Shown in pieces: positions 1 through 5,311 of a stretch of DNA of 11,061 nucleotides. Numbering within the stretch: the first letter of the stretch is position 1; each line of letters starts with the position of its first letter. Under the pieces are notes generated by a model. It had not been told where the DNA came from. It saw nothing but the letters and a program-made list of their open reading frames with translations, and did not search any database. Where the stretch lies: the NCBI GenBank assembly GCA_003131925.1, contig PKWC01000244.1, forward strand, positions 1 through 11,061, in the 5' to 3' direction. The DNA comes from Alphaproteobacteria bacterium (GTDB taxonomy: Bacteria > Pseudomonadota > Alphaproteobacteria > Micropepsales > Micropepsaceae). Both the position numbers and the translations under genes were made by a program.

Positions 1-175
1 CCGAACCGGTTCCGTACAGAGATCCGTTCTTGAAATGTGGAGTTCCGAGGGGCTCGCCCGTCCCGGAATTCATAAAGCTGTAGAGCACGGTTTCCGTTGC
101 CGCCGCGGCAGGCATCGCCAAAGCAGCCAGCGCCACGAAACCGATTACAATCCGATGGATGGGAAGACGTTTCAT
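1..175 (-). CDS. Secreted GloVer-type repeat protein, N-terminal part
   Basis: Only the first 58 codons are in the window; the gene runs off the left edge. It starts at the ATG at 175-173 and begins MKRLPIHR, followed by a hydrophobic stretch and an Ala-rich end (MPAAAA) that reads as a cleavable signal peptide of about 25 residues. The mature part starts TETVLYSF and continues to a GSLYGTGS segment. A VLYSF block followed about 20 residues later by LYGT is the pattern of the Gloeobacter/Verrucomicrobia ('GloVer') extracellular repeat, which normally recurs many times in beta-propeller-like secreted proteins. Only one unit is visible, so the repeat number is unknown. The ribosome-binding site is weak (GGTGG about 5 bases before ATG). 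Copy 1 of the 48-bp repeat lies about 140 bases upstream. Substrate and role are unknown. Confidence 0.6.
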   Translation of the reverse strand, partial: MKRLPIHRIVIGFVALAALAMPAAAATETVLYSFMNSGTGEPLGTPHFKNGSLYGTGS

Positions 176-312
176 TCGGACCACCGCGCGCTGCCGAGTG
201 CGGGACACTTGATCTCGCTCGCCAGACACGCACCTTAGCCGAAATCAGGTGCTGTCGATACTGTGCGACCGCGCTTGCGGCGCCCAAGCGGCTGCGTGTT
301 CTGCCTGTCCAT

Positions 313-360
313 GGATCACGATGAGGACCCAGTTCTCATTTTCATCCTGTCCGGTGCACC
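313..360 (-). repeat. 48-bp interspersed repeat, copy 1
   Basis: The plus strand carries the conserved core CCAGTTCTCATTTTCATCC followed by TGTCCGGTGCACC. On the minus strand, the strand used for all seven entries, it reads ACCGGACAGGATGAAAATG and opens a frame M-R-T-G-S-S-S-stop (with an in-frame ATG two codons earlier). It lies upstream of the GloVer-type gene, about 140 bases before its start, and downstream of the inverted-repeat cassette. Confidence 0.9.
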
Positions 361-421
361 TGCGCGTCTACGCTCTGCCCGTCCGTCGAGACTCGCGCAT
401 AGCCCAAAATCATGGCCCGAA

Positions 422-445
422 TCTGCACCGGATTTCTGCACCGGA
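422..445. repeat. 11-bp tandem direct repeat
   Basis: TCTGCACCGGA occurs at 422-432 and again at 435-445, separated by TT. The GCACCGGA part matches the minus-strand core of the interspersed repeat. Confidence 0.6.
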
Positions 446-477
446 AAAGCGCAATCGGATCAGGGGCCTAGTTTTGG

Positions 478-501
478 TGCGTAATTCTTGAATTTTGCAC
501 A
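478..501 (+). repeat. Left terminal inverted repeat of 1.1-kb cassette
   Basis: This 24-base segment is the reverse complement of 1578-1601 with one mismatch (position 482). The strictly matching inner core is AATTCTTGAATTTTGCAC. It lies 34 bases downstream of the stop codon of the gene it encloses. No target-site duplication is visible outside the two arms. Confidence 0.8.
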
Positions 502-535
502 GACCGTCTCGTCTCTCCGCCCTATTGAGCGGCCG

Positions 536-1489
536 TCACGGCTGAATCAAGTCTGCCTCGACGCCATCAAGATAATGATTGCTATCGTCGCTGAGCTGAT
601 GCCAAAGTTTATAGGCGTCATCCTGACCGCCCACTCGCATGATTGGGCTATCGAGCTTTTCGAACGGATTGAACTGCGCCACAGGCATCAAGGCGCCGGC
701 CCGACCGTCAGCGCAGAGAAGCCACGCCGATATGGCTTCTGTCACGCGCGTTAGAGCCTTTATCGCGTCGGCGATCTTGTTCGTCGTCACGTTAAGATCG
801 GCAATTCGTTCCCTCCGTTCCGGTCCGCCGGCATGCGCAAGATAGGTGTGGCTCCATTTCGCCAGGTCGTCAGCCCCACTGTCATCAAGCCATTTTTCGA
901 TAGTCCTCAGGAGAGAGATAGGAAGGCGGTCATCGGGGTTTCGCTTCGTCGGGGCGATGCCCGCGAGCTTATCGAATTGCTTGTGTGCCAGCTCTGAGGT
1001 GCCGTCCCCCTGTGGACCTGAGTTTGGCACCCAAACGCCACCCTTTCCCCAATTTCCGGCATTCTCCAAAAAACGTGCCTGTCGCACGGCCATGTAGTCG
1101 TAGGGCACGCCGTCAAAGCAGACATAATTTTCGCGTGTAAGAAGAGCGAAGTTTCGCCCCAAATCCTTTACAAGGTGTCGCAGTGAGATGTTGTCGTTAT
1201 CCATCAGTCTCCGGATCGCAAGAACTTGCGTAGCCACATGACCATCAAGCAGCGCCTCGATCATAAGATGATTGTTGAGCGCGTTTTCTTCGTTGCCTAC
1301 AGCAAAATTCGTGAGAGTCTTAAAGGCAACGTCCGTCCACACCATGGACGACAAGACTGTCCAGATCGCATGATGTTCGTCCGTGCTGATCCACGACAGC
1401 CATGTGGCGCGCTTTGCCCGATAGGATTCGAGGGTGCTCTTGTTGGTCACGTCGCAATCGGCAAGCTTGTATTTGTAATCGGCATTCAT
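536..1489 (-). CDS. Uncharacterised protein, possibly HEPN/AbiU2-like
   Basis: The 317-residue protein starts at the ATG at 1489-1487, chosen because TGAGGA lies about 8 bases before it; the frame is open upstream to 1591, but that extension runs into the inverted repeat and has no better signal. It is soluble, with no signal peptide. A mostly helical N-terminal half carries a VLAIRRLMD block (residues 89-97) followed by ISLRHLVKDL and LLTREN. The C-terminal half has KWSHTYLAHA (211-220), then a long helix (about 233-258). An N-terminal 'RL.D' helix plus a C-terminal 'YLAHA' motif recalls AbiU2-like HEPN proteins, some of which act in phage defence, but the expected arginine of the HEPN R-x4-6-H motif is a lysine here (K211...H219). 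The assignment is tentative. The gene is less GC-rich than the core operon and is enclosed by inverted repeats, which suggests transfer. Confidence 0.8.
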   Translation of the reverse strand: MNADYKYKLADCDVTNKSTLESYRAKRATWLSWISTDEHHAIWTVLSSMVWTDVAFKTLTNFAVGNEENALNNHLMIEALLDGHVATQVLAIRRLMDNDNISLRHLVKDLGRNFALLTRENYVCFDGVPYDYMAVRQARFLENAGNWGKGGVWVPNSGPQGDGTSELAHKQFDKLAGIAPTKRNPDDRLPISLLRTIEKWLDDSGADDLAKWSHTYLAHAGGPERRERIADLNVTTNKIADAIKALTRVTEAISAWLLCADGRAGALMPVAQFNPFEKLDSPIMRVGGQDDAYKLWHQLSDDSNHYLDGVEADLIQP

Positions 1490-1535
1490 GGTGTCCTCAA
1501 AACAACGTCGGTTGCCTAGCACAGCTCCCCCACCG

Positions 1536-1573
1536 TAAAAATGGTGACGGAAAACCACTAGGTTTCTGTCACC
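1536..1573 (-). terminator. Rho-independent-like terminator upstream of the cassette gene
   Basis: Positions 1543-1573 fold into a hairpin: outer GGTGAC/GTCACC, a G-T pair, then GAAA/TTTC extended by CC/GG around the ACTA loop with one bulged A. On the minus strand the hairpin is followed by ATTTTTA (1542-1536). It would stop minus-strand transcripts arriving from the small gene at 1683-2213 before they enter the cassette gene. It could instead act as a 5' regulatory hairpin for that gene. Confidence 0.55.
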
Positions 1574-1577
1574 CTTA

Positions 1578-1601
1578 TGTGCAAAATTCAAGAATTTCGC
1601 A
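1578..1601 (-). repeat. Right terminal inverted repeat of 1.1-kb cassette
   Basis: Inner core GTGCAAAATTCAAGAATT is the exact reverse complement of the core of the left arm. This arm lies about 90 bases upstream of the enclosed gene, between its terminator-like hairpin and the next gene. Confidence 0.8.
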
Positions 1602-1682
1602 ACCGCCGCGATTTCCCATAATGGCCATTGTGCGCGTTATCACTGGTGCATGCAGTTCACGGGAAGTGAGACATGGTATCCG

Positions 1683-2213
1683 TCATTCTCGTTTTGGCAT
1701 AAGAGAAGCAACGTAGGCGTCGAGAGCTTTCTTGGCTTTCTCATACTCAGTGACGTTCCCCGACCTTTGAGCTTCCTTCACTGCATCACTCAACTCATAG
1801 ATCATTTGCGTCTCATGTTGCGTAACGCCAACCCCCAGCTTCAGGTTAGCCAGTTTGGCTGCAAATGCGTCCATCTCTTTTTCGTCTAACGCGACCTTTA
1901 ACTCACCAATCTCTCTCACGATCTCCTGACGCCATTTCGGCTCAACGTCGTGTTGTGCACTGATCCAATTCAACAACCCCGTTTTCTGCGCCGGCTAAAT
2001 CATATCGGTCTCAATACGAGCGTTTACGAAATCTGCCTTCGCGCCAACCAACGTGCCGAGGACCTTCAGCCGTTCTTCCTTCGGCAAATTCACAATTCGC
2101 TCAGGTCCATGCTGCCTCAATTTGTCGGCCTCTGCTTTAGAGAGGCATTCCTCAACAACGAAGCTGAGCACACCGGCTTTGTCTTTCTTGCCCCAACTTA
2201 AATGCACCTTCAT
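1683..2213 (-). pseudogene. Small unrecognised gene split by an in-frame amber stop (or two adjacent small genes)
   Basis: The first part (2213-1995, 72 residues) starts MKVHLSWGKKDKAGV at an ATG with CGGAG upstream and ends ARIETDMI at TAG (1997-1995). The same frame continues without a shift through PAQKTG into a 97-residue segment (from 1976) beginning LLNWISAQHD and ending ASLMPKRE at 1683. The second part has no ATG at its head, only TTG codons, and no clear ribosome-binding site. A single 173-residue ancestral protein broken by one amber codon is therefore the simplest reading. Both parts are highly charged and mostly helical, without signal peptide or membrane segment, and I recognise no family. 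If the second part is its own gene, TTG at 1976-1974 would be the start. Natural amber read-through is possible but unsupported. Confidence 0.55.
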
Positions 2214-2374
2214 TTTGAACTCCGATGCTGGATCAGTAGCCGACCGGCCTACTTATGATCGCGCGATGGCCTATGACCAGCAGTCTAATCGACTGCGGCC
2301 GATAATTCTTGCTCGCGTATTGACGCGCCAGATTTCGTGCGCTGCGCTGTAGCACGCCCTCTCGCGCCGTCAAC
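2214..2374. promoter_or_regulatory. Divergent intergenic region
   Basis: This region separates the minus-strand split gene from the plus-strand membrane-protein gene, so it should hold promoters for both. No clear -35/-10 pair stands out. There is a short possible hairpin CGTGC...GCACG near 2336-2356 ahead of the plus-strand gene. Confidence 0.3.
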
Positions 2375-2770
2375 GTGTGGGTGCTCGCTTCGTCGCTCTC
2401 GCTCCTGCAGCTCCTGCACAAGATTCCGGCGGGCATGACCGCTGCCGAGATCGAGGCTCTTGGTCCGGAGGTTGTGCAGGCGATGGAAGAATACGGGGTC
2501 CGGGTTGAAACCGTCGGCTATATGGTCTTTCGCGGCTTCATCGGGATCGAGACCGTCTATCAGTTGTTCGGCGGTATCACGATTCTGCTATGGTCGCGGA
2601 TCAAGCCGTGGGCGCAGATGGATCGCGAGCGCAAGGGCAATCCGCGGATGTACGAGTGGGTGGAGTAGCTGGCGGACCGGCTGGTGGCGATGCGCGACAG
2701 GACCGACCCGACGCCCGCTTTCATAAAATACACTGGCTGGAAACACTCTCATGCGCGCCCTTCGCATTAG
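2375..2770 (+). pseudogene. Small membrane-protein gene interrupted by an amber stop
   Basis: The frame from GTG at 2375 reads 97 residues to EWVE and a TAG at 2666-2668. It then continues in the same frame for 33 more codons (LADRLVAMRDRTDP..., then YTGWKHSHARPSH) to TAG at 2768-2770. The continuation LADRL after EWVE reads as natural protein, and a Trp codon (TGG) changed to TAG would explain the break. Visible features are an N-terminal hydrophobic stretch (WVLASSLSLLQLL), an acidic segment (AAEIEALGPEVVQAMEEYG), one probable membrane helix (about residues 47-73, ending ITILLW), and a positively charged cytoplasmic-type tail. The true start is unclear; the frame is open back to 2324 and the GTG has no strong ribosome-binding site, so the 5' end may also be lost. 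I recognise no family. Confidence 0.5.
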
Positions 2771-2972
2771 GAAAGGGCGGCCGTTCAAGCGTCACGGCGT
2801 TCCGGCGGCGGAAGCGATTCATTTCGGCGGTGAAACCGACAACTCCCCGACGCAGCAGCTCATCTCAGAATCGCGAACCGCCGGGAAGCTTTGGCGCGCT
2901 ATCTTGAGCCCGCCATTGCACCGGCAAGAACTATGCTGAGAGACGGTCTCCGTCAGCGTTCAAATTGCCGCC

Positions 2973-3020
2973 GGATCAGGACCAGCACCCAGTTCCCATT
3001 TCTATCCTGTCTGGTGCGCC
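2973..3020 (-). repeat. 48-bp interspersed repeat, copy 2
   Basis: Core CCAGTTCCCATTTCTATCC on the plus strand, then TGTCTGGTGCGCC (one change in the otherwise constant TCCGG). The minus-strand frame is M-G-T-G-C-W-S-stop after AGGATAGAAATG. It is paired with an inverted copy 37 bases further right. Confidence 0.9.
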
Positions 3021-3057
3021 AGCGCCTAACCAATTGAAGATACTGGACTTGTGGAAT

Positions 3058-3087
3058 CACCGGATAGGATAGAACTGCGAACTCTGG
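3058..3087 (+). repeat. Degenerate inverted copy of the interspersed repeat
   Basis: The plus strand here reads CACCGGATAGGATAGAACTG followed by CGAACTCTGG, matching the minus-strand consensus of the other copies except for C-to-T, A-to-C and a two-base insertion. The start codon of the mini-frame is CTG. Together with copy 2 it can form a long, imperfect hairpin with a loop of about 40 bases. Confidence 0.75.
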
Positions 3088-3123
3088 CGAAAAACGGCGC
3101 CACTCAGCCCCGTGGCTGCCGGC

Positions 3124-3171
3124 AGATCACGACCAGCAGCCAGTTCGCATTTTGATCCTGTCCGGTGCGCT
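3124..3171 (-). repeat. 48-bp interspersed repeat, copy 3
   Basis: Core CCAGTTCGCATTTTGATCC on the plus strand, then TGTCCGGTGCGCT. The minus-strand frame is M-R-T-G-C-W-S-stop after AGGATCAAAATG. It lies about 45 bases beyond the stop codon of the cupin gene. Confidence 0.9.
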
Positions 3172-3216
3172 CAATCTACTCAGGACCGTCGCCCGGGATA
3201 AGCCTTGCGGCCGCCC

Positions 3217-3663
3217 TTACTTCATCTTCGACGGGTCGTCCGCGGGATTGGCATAGGTGATCGCAAATGGGCCCCTGGCGTCAACCTGAACGACCGTATC
3301 AGTCACGGCCCAGGCAAAATGGTTCATGTGCGCGGGCGCTGCGGCAAAGCCGCCGGCATGCAGCGTGACGCCTTTTCCTTTGTCGAGTTTGTCGCCCATG
3401 CCTAGCGCGAAGTCGCCACTAATGACGGTGACATATTCCGTAGTCGGATGATGGTGCGCGGCAATCATGTAGCCCGCCGGCATTTTGAGCCGCAGCACGA
3501 ATATCCCCTTCTTGCTCGGATTGCCGGAGAGGACCGCCATCTGCGCGCCTTTCGGAAAGGCGGCAGGAGCGGACCCCCATTTCAGAGCGTCCGAATTCAT
3601 CTGTGCATGCGCCGAAACGGCCGCGAGGGCGGCGAAGCAGGCGCCGAGAACGAGCTTTCGCAT
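3217..3663 (-). CDS. Secreted cupin-domain protein
   Basis: The 148-residue protein has a classic signal peptide (MRKLVLGACFAALAAVSAHA, cleavage after about residue 20) and a single cupin barrel. Cupin motif 1 is complete: G64-x5-H70-x-H72-x3-E76-x6-G83, in the segment GYMIAAHHHPTTEY. Motif 2 is recognisable at G104...P110...H115 (GGFAAAPAHMNHF). The three histidines and the glutamate would bind one divalent metal ion. The length is typical of small periplasmic cupins. Substrate and reaction cannot be deduced; such proteins range from binding proteins to dioxygenases or isomerases. The ATG at 3663-3661 is preceded by CAGGGG, a little far away. The gene stands alone, bounded by repeat copies 3 and 4, with an inverted repeat (3717-3737) about 54 bases upstream that could be an operator. 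Confidence 0.85.
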   Translation of the reverse strand: MRKLVLGACFAALAAVSAHAQMNSDALKWGSAPAAFPKGAQMAVLSGNPSKKGIFVLRLKMPAGYMIAAHHHPTTEYVTVISGDFALGMGDKLDKGKGVTLHAGGFAAAPAHMNHFAWAVTDTVVQVDARGPFAITYANPADDPSKMK

Positions 3664-3716
3664 GACGCTCTACCCCTGAATTTGTTGAGGAAATAGCGCG
3701 AACCGATATTTCCCAA

Positions 3717-3737
3717 ATGGACGGATGATTCGTCCAT
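3717..3737. promoter_or_regulatory. Perfect 7-bp inverted repeat, possible operator
   Basis: ATGGACG at 3717-3723 and CGTCCAT at 3731-3737 are exact inverted arms around a 7-base AT-rich spacer (GATGATT). The placement 54 bases upstream of the cupin start fits a dimeric regulator site in the cupin promoter. No poly-T follows, so a terminator is less likely. Confidence 0.4.
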
Positions 3738-3980
3738 CCATTAGATCATACATGGTTTCAACGGCCTGCGAAAAGCTCCCGAATGCAGTCTCCCGCCAGC
3801 AATTTGACGCAAACGGACGGCATTTGCCCGAGTTTGCTACTTTTGTGCATCTTGAGGGCGTTTGTTCCGTTCGCCGAGCGTCGGGAATGGGGGCTAACCG
3901 GGTGACACTGAAGCGAAAGTCGGCGCGCGAACGGTTCGATCCACGCATCCGATCTTGTCAAGAAATGGAGCGTAACCCGC

Positions 3981-4028
3981 GAATTACGACAAGAATCCAG
4001 TTCGCACTTCTATCCTGTCCGGTGCGCC
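3981..4028 (-). repeat. 48-bp interspersed repeat, copy 4
   Basis: Core CCAGTTCGCACTTCTATCC on the plus strand, then TGTCCGGTGCGCC. The minus-strand frame begins with GTG: (M)-R-T-G-F-L-S-stop. It ends 68 bases before the start of the plus-strand HAF gene and lies about 320 bases upstream of the minus-strand cupin gene. Confidence 0.9.
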
Positions 4029-4096
4029 TTATATTGGCCCCCTGCGGCTTTGCCAACGTGCTATTATCTGGCCCTAAACGTCCAGAGGAGTCGCGG

Positions 4097-5107
4097 ATGA
4101 ACGTGGGAAATGCCACCCGTTTACGGGCACCAGGCGTTGCCCTGATTGCGCTTTGTGCCGCCGCGCCAGCAAATGGTGCAACCTTCACGACATTCGATCC
4201 CACGGGATCGAGCTTCACGCTGCCGGCTGGCATCAATGCATCCGGAGCAATCACCGGATTTTACGTCGTCAGCGCCCAGATAGCGCACGGTTTCGTGCGA
4301 GCTCCTGACGGTACGATCACCATTTTCGATCCGCACAAGGCAACCATTACCAATCCGGCAGCCATCGACGACAAGGGCCGAATCTGCGGCAAATATACGA
4401 CCAAAACCCGCCTCCATGAGCGCGCCTTCGTGCGCCACGCCGACGGAACGATCACCGTGTTCGATCCCCCGCACGCGACGCAAAGCTGGGCGGTCGGCTT
4501 CGATCGCCAGGGAAATGTCGCCGGATCGTTCGCCGACCATGTGATCAAGGCCCGCGGGTTTATCCGTTCGACAGACGGAAAAATCGCGGTGTTCGACTAT
4601 CCCAGCGCGCTCGCGACATCTGTTGGCTCGATCAACAAAGGAGGCACGATCGCGGGTCTCTATGTGTCCAGCGACTACGTTTACCACGGATTCATTCGCG
4701 CGCCCGACGGCACCTTGACGTCGTTCGACGCGCCGAATGCGACCGGAACCGCTGGCGATAGCGTCAACGACGATGGAACTGTCACAGGAGAGTATTTCGA
4801 TGCCAACGATAACGACCACGGCTATGTGCGCGCGTCCGACGGAACCATCACGACATTCGATCCCAAATATTCGGTGGAAACCCAGCCGGTCGATATCGAT
4901 GCGCACGGCGCGATCACGGGCTACTATCAAACCTCCGACGGGGTCACGCACGGGTTCATCAGAAAGCCTGACGGGACGATTGGTTCGTTCGACGATCCCG
5001 ATGCGGCGAAGACCACCATGCCGATTGGCATGAACAGGTCCGGCATCGTCACGGGAGGTTTCACCGACGCAAACAGCATCATGCACGGCTTTATCCGCAG
5101 CAAGTGA
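4097..5107 (+). CDS. Secreted HAF-family repeat protein
   Basis: The 336-residue protein starts at ATG 4097, six bases after a strong AGAGGAG (4084-4090). The longer open frame to 3725 is rejected. A signal peptide covers residues 1 to about 28 (ALIALCAAAPANGA). The rest is seven tandem units of about 44 residues, each with the pattern 'I/V-D/N-x-x-G-x-I-x-G-x-Y ... HGF(V/I)R-x-x-DG-T-I-x-x-FD'. The HGF-R positions are near residues 64, 109 (RAFVR), 153 (RGFIR), 197, 241 (HGYVR), 285 and 330. This is the 'HAF' family of probable extracellular repeats, which should form a beta-propeller-like fold. Function is unknown; such proteins are usually considered surface or secreted binding proteins. 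The gene is monocistronic, and converges with the minus-strand GLUG gene. Confidence 0.85.
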   Translation: MNVGNATRLRAPGVALIALCAAAPANGATFTTFDPTGSSFTLPAGINASGAITGFYVVSAQIAHGFVRAPDGTITIFDPHKATITNPAAIDDKGRICGKYTTKTRLHERAFVRHADGTITVFDPPHATQSWAVGFDRQGNVAGSFADHVIKARGFIRSTDGKIAVFDYPSALATSVGSINKGGTIAGLYVSSDYVYHGFIRAPDGTLTSFDAPNATGTAGDSVNDDGTVTGEYFDANDNDHGYVRASDGTITTFDPKYSVETQPVDIDAHGAITGYYQTSDGVTHGFIRKPDGTIGSFDDPDAAKTTMPIGMNRSGIVTGGFTDANSIMHGFIRSK

Positions 5108-5153
5108 GCTTTGACCAAACCAGGCGGCGCACCCGTAGGAGCGTCACTTCGGA

Positions 5154-5174
5154 AGCCGGCTGATTGGGCCGGCT
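5154..5174. terminator. Hairpin after HAF gene
   Basis: AGCCGGC and GCCGGCT form a perfect 7-bp GC-rich stem around TGATTGG, about 46 bases after the HAF stop codon. There is no T-run on either strand, so it is at best a weak terminator or a 3'-end stabilising hairpin for the converging genes. Confidence 0.4.
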
Positions 5175-5196
5175 AGCGGATTGCGCCGCGGTTCGC

Positions 5197-5244
5197 GAAC
5201 CAGGACCAGAACCCAGTTCCTATTTCTATCCTGTCCGGTGCGCA
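5197..5244 (-). repeat. 48-bp interspersed repeat, copy 5
   Basis: Core CCAGTTCCTATTTCTATCC on the plus strand, then TGTCCGGTGCGCA. This is the only same-orientation copy without a start codon in the minus-strand frame (ATA); the frame reads I-G-T-G-F-W-S-W and does not stop at the usual place. It sits between two converging genes. Confidence 0.9.
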
Positions 5245-5311
5245 CTTCCTCGGCCGCCCGCAACGAAATTCGCGTTCGCCGTTGGGTGCCGCTCTTCGTC
5301 GGACCAATCGC

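Larger units (their letters stand above)
176..477. other. Intergenic region between GloVer gene and inverted-repeat cassette
   Basis: I find no convincing gene here; short open frames on the plus strand run through the interspersed repeat and look accidental. It holds copy 1 of the 48-bp repeat (313-360) and a tandem direct duplication of TCTGCACCGGA at 422-432 and 435-445. GCACCGGA in that duplication is the reverse complement of the TCCGGTGC core of the repeat, so it could pair with 350-357 or be a leftover of an inverted copy. The promoter of the leftmost gene should lie within 176-312, but no clear -35/-10 pair is evident. Confidence 0.5.
478..1601. mobile_element. Inverted-repeat-bounded single-gene cassette (putative non-autonomous element)
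   Basis: Two 24-base arms in inverted orientation (478-501 and 1578-1601, 23 of 24 matching) enclose one complete minus-strand gene and a terminator-like hairpin. Matching arms of this length 1.1 kb apart are very unlikely by chance. The unit has the architecture of a small transposon or MITE-like carrier with a passenger, but no transposase is encoded and no flanking duplication is seen, so mobility is inferred only. An alternative is an invertible segment, in which recombination between the arms flips the gene. Confidence 0.55.
2771..3216. other. Long intergenic region rich in interspersed repeats
   Basis: No gene can be supported here. From 2771 to 2939 I see only unconvincing short frames. 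A perfect 11-base palindrome, GAGAC-G-GTCTC, lies at 2940-2950. From 2973 to 3171 there are three copies of the interspersed repeat in the order forward, inverted, forward. The region separates the plus-strand broken membrane-protein gene from the end of the minus-strand cupin gene, so the two genes converge on it. Confidence 0.6.
3664..4096. other. Divergent intergenic region between cupin and HAF-repeat genes
   Basis: An open frame continues upstream of the HAF gene to 3725, but its N-terminal 124 codons have no protein-like character, cross repeat copy 4 and precede a strong ribosome-binding site. I treat it as non-coding. The region contains the inverted repeat at 3717-3737, repeat copy 4 (3981-4028) and, after that copy, about 70 bases that should hold the HAF gene promoter. 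TATTAT at 4062-4067 is a possible -10 box without a good -35. Confidence 0.5.

Noticed and set aside
478..1601. Target-site duplication flanking the inverted-repeat cassette
   Set aside because: Bases outside the two arms (GTTTTGG on the left, ACCGCCG on the right) do not match in any direct repeat of three or more bases at the ends.
2751..2939. Plus-strand 62-codon frame beginning MRALRIRKGRPF
   Set aside because: No ribosome-binding site, no recognisable features, and it overlaps the tail of the broken membrane-protein gene.
3725..4096. A 124-codon N-terminal extension of the HAF protein
   Set aside because: It crosses repeat copy 4, lacks protein-like composition, and the downstream ATG at 4097 has a strong ribosome-binding site and begins a proper signal peptide.
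4121..5086. A 321-codon minus-strand frame opposite the HAF gene
   Set aside because: It is the mirror of the repetitive HAF coding sequence; Arg/Asp/Val-rich, with no start signal, and the plus-strand protein is clearly real.
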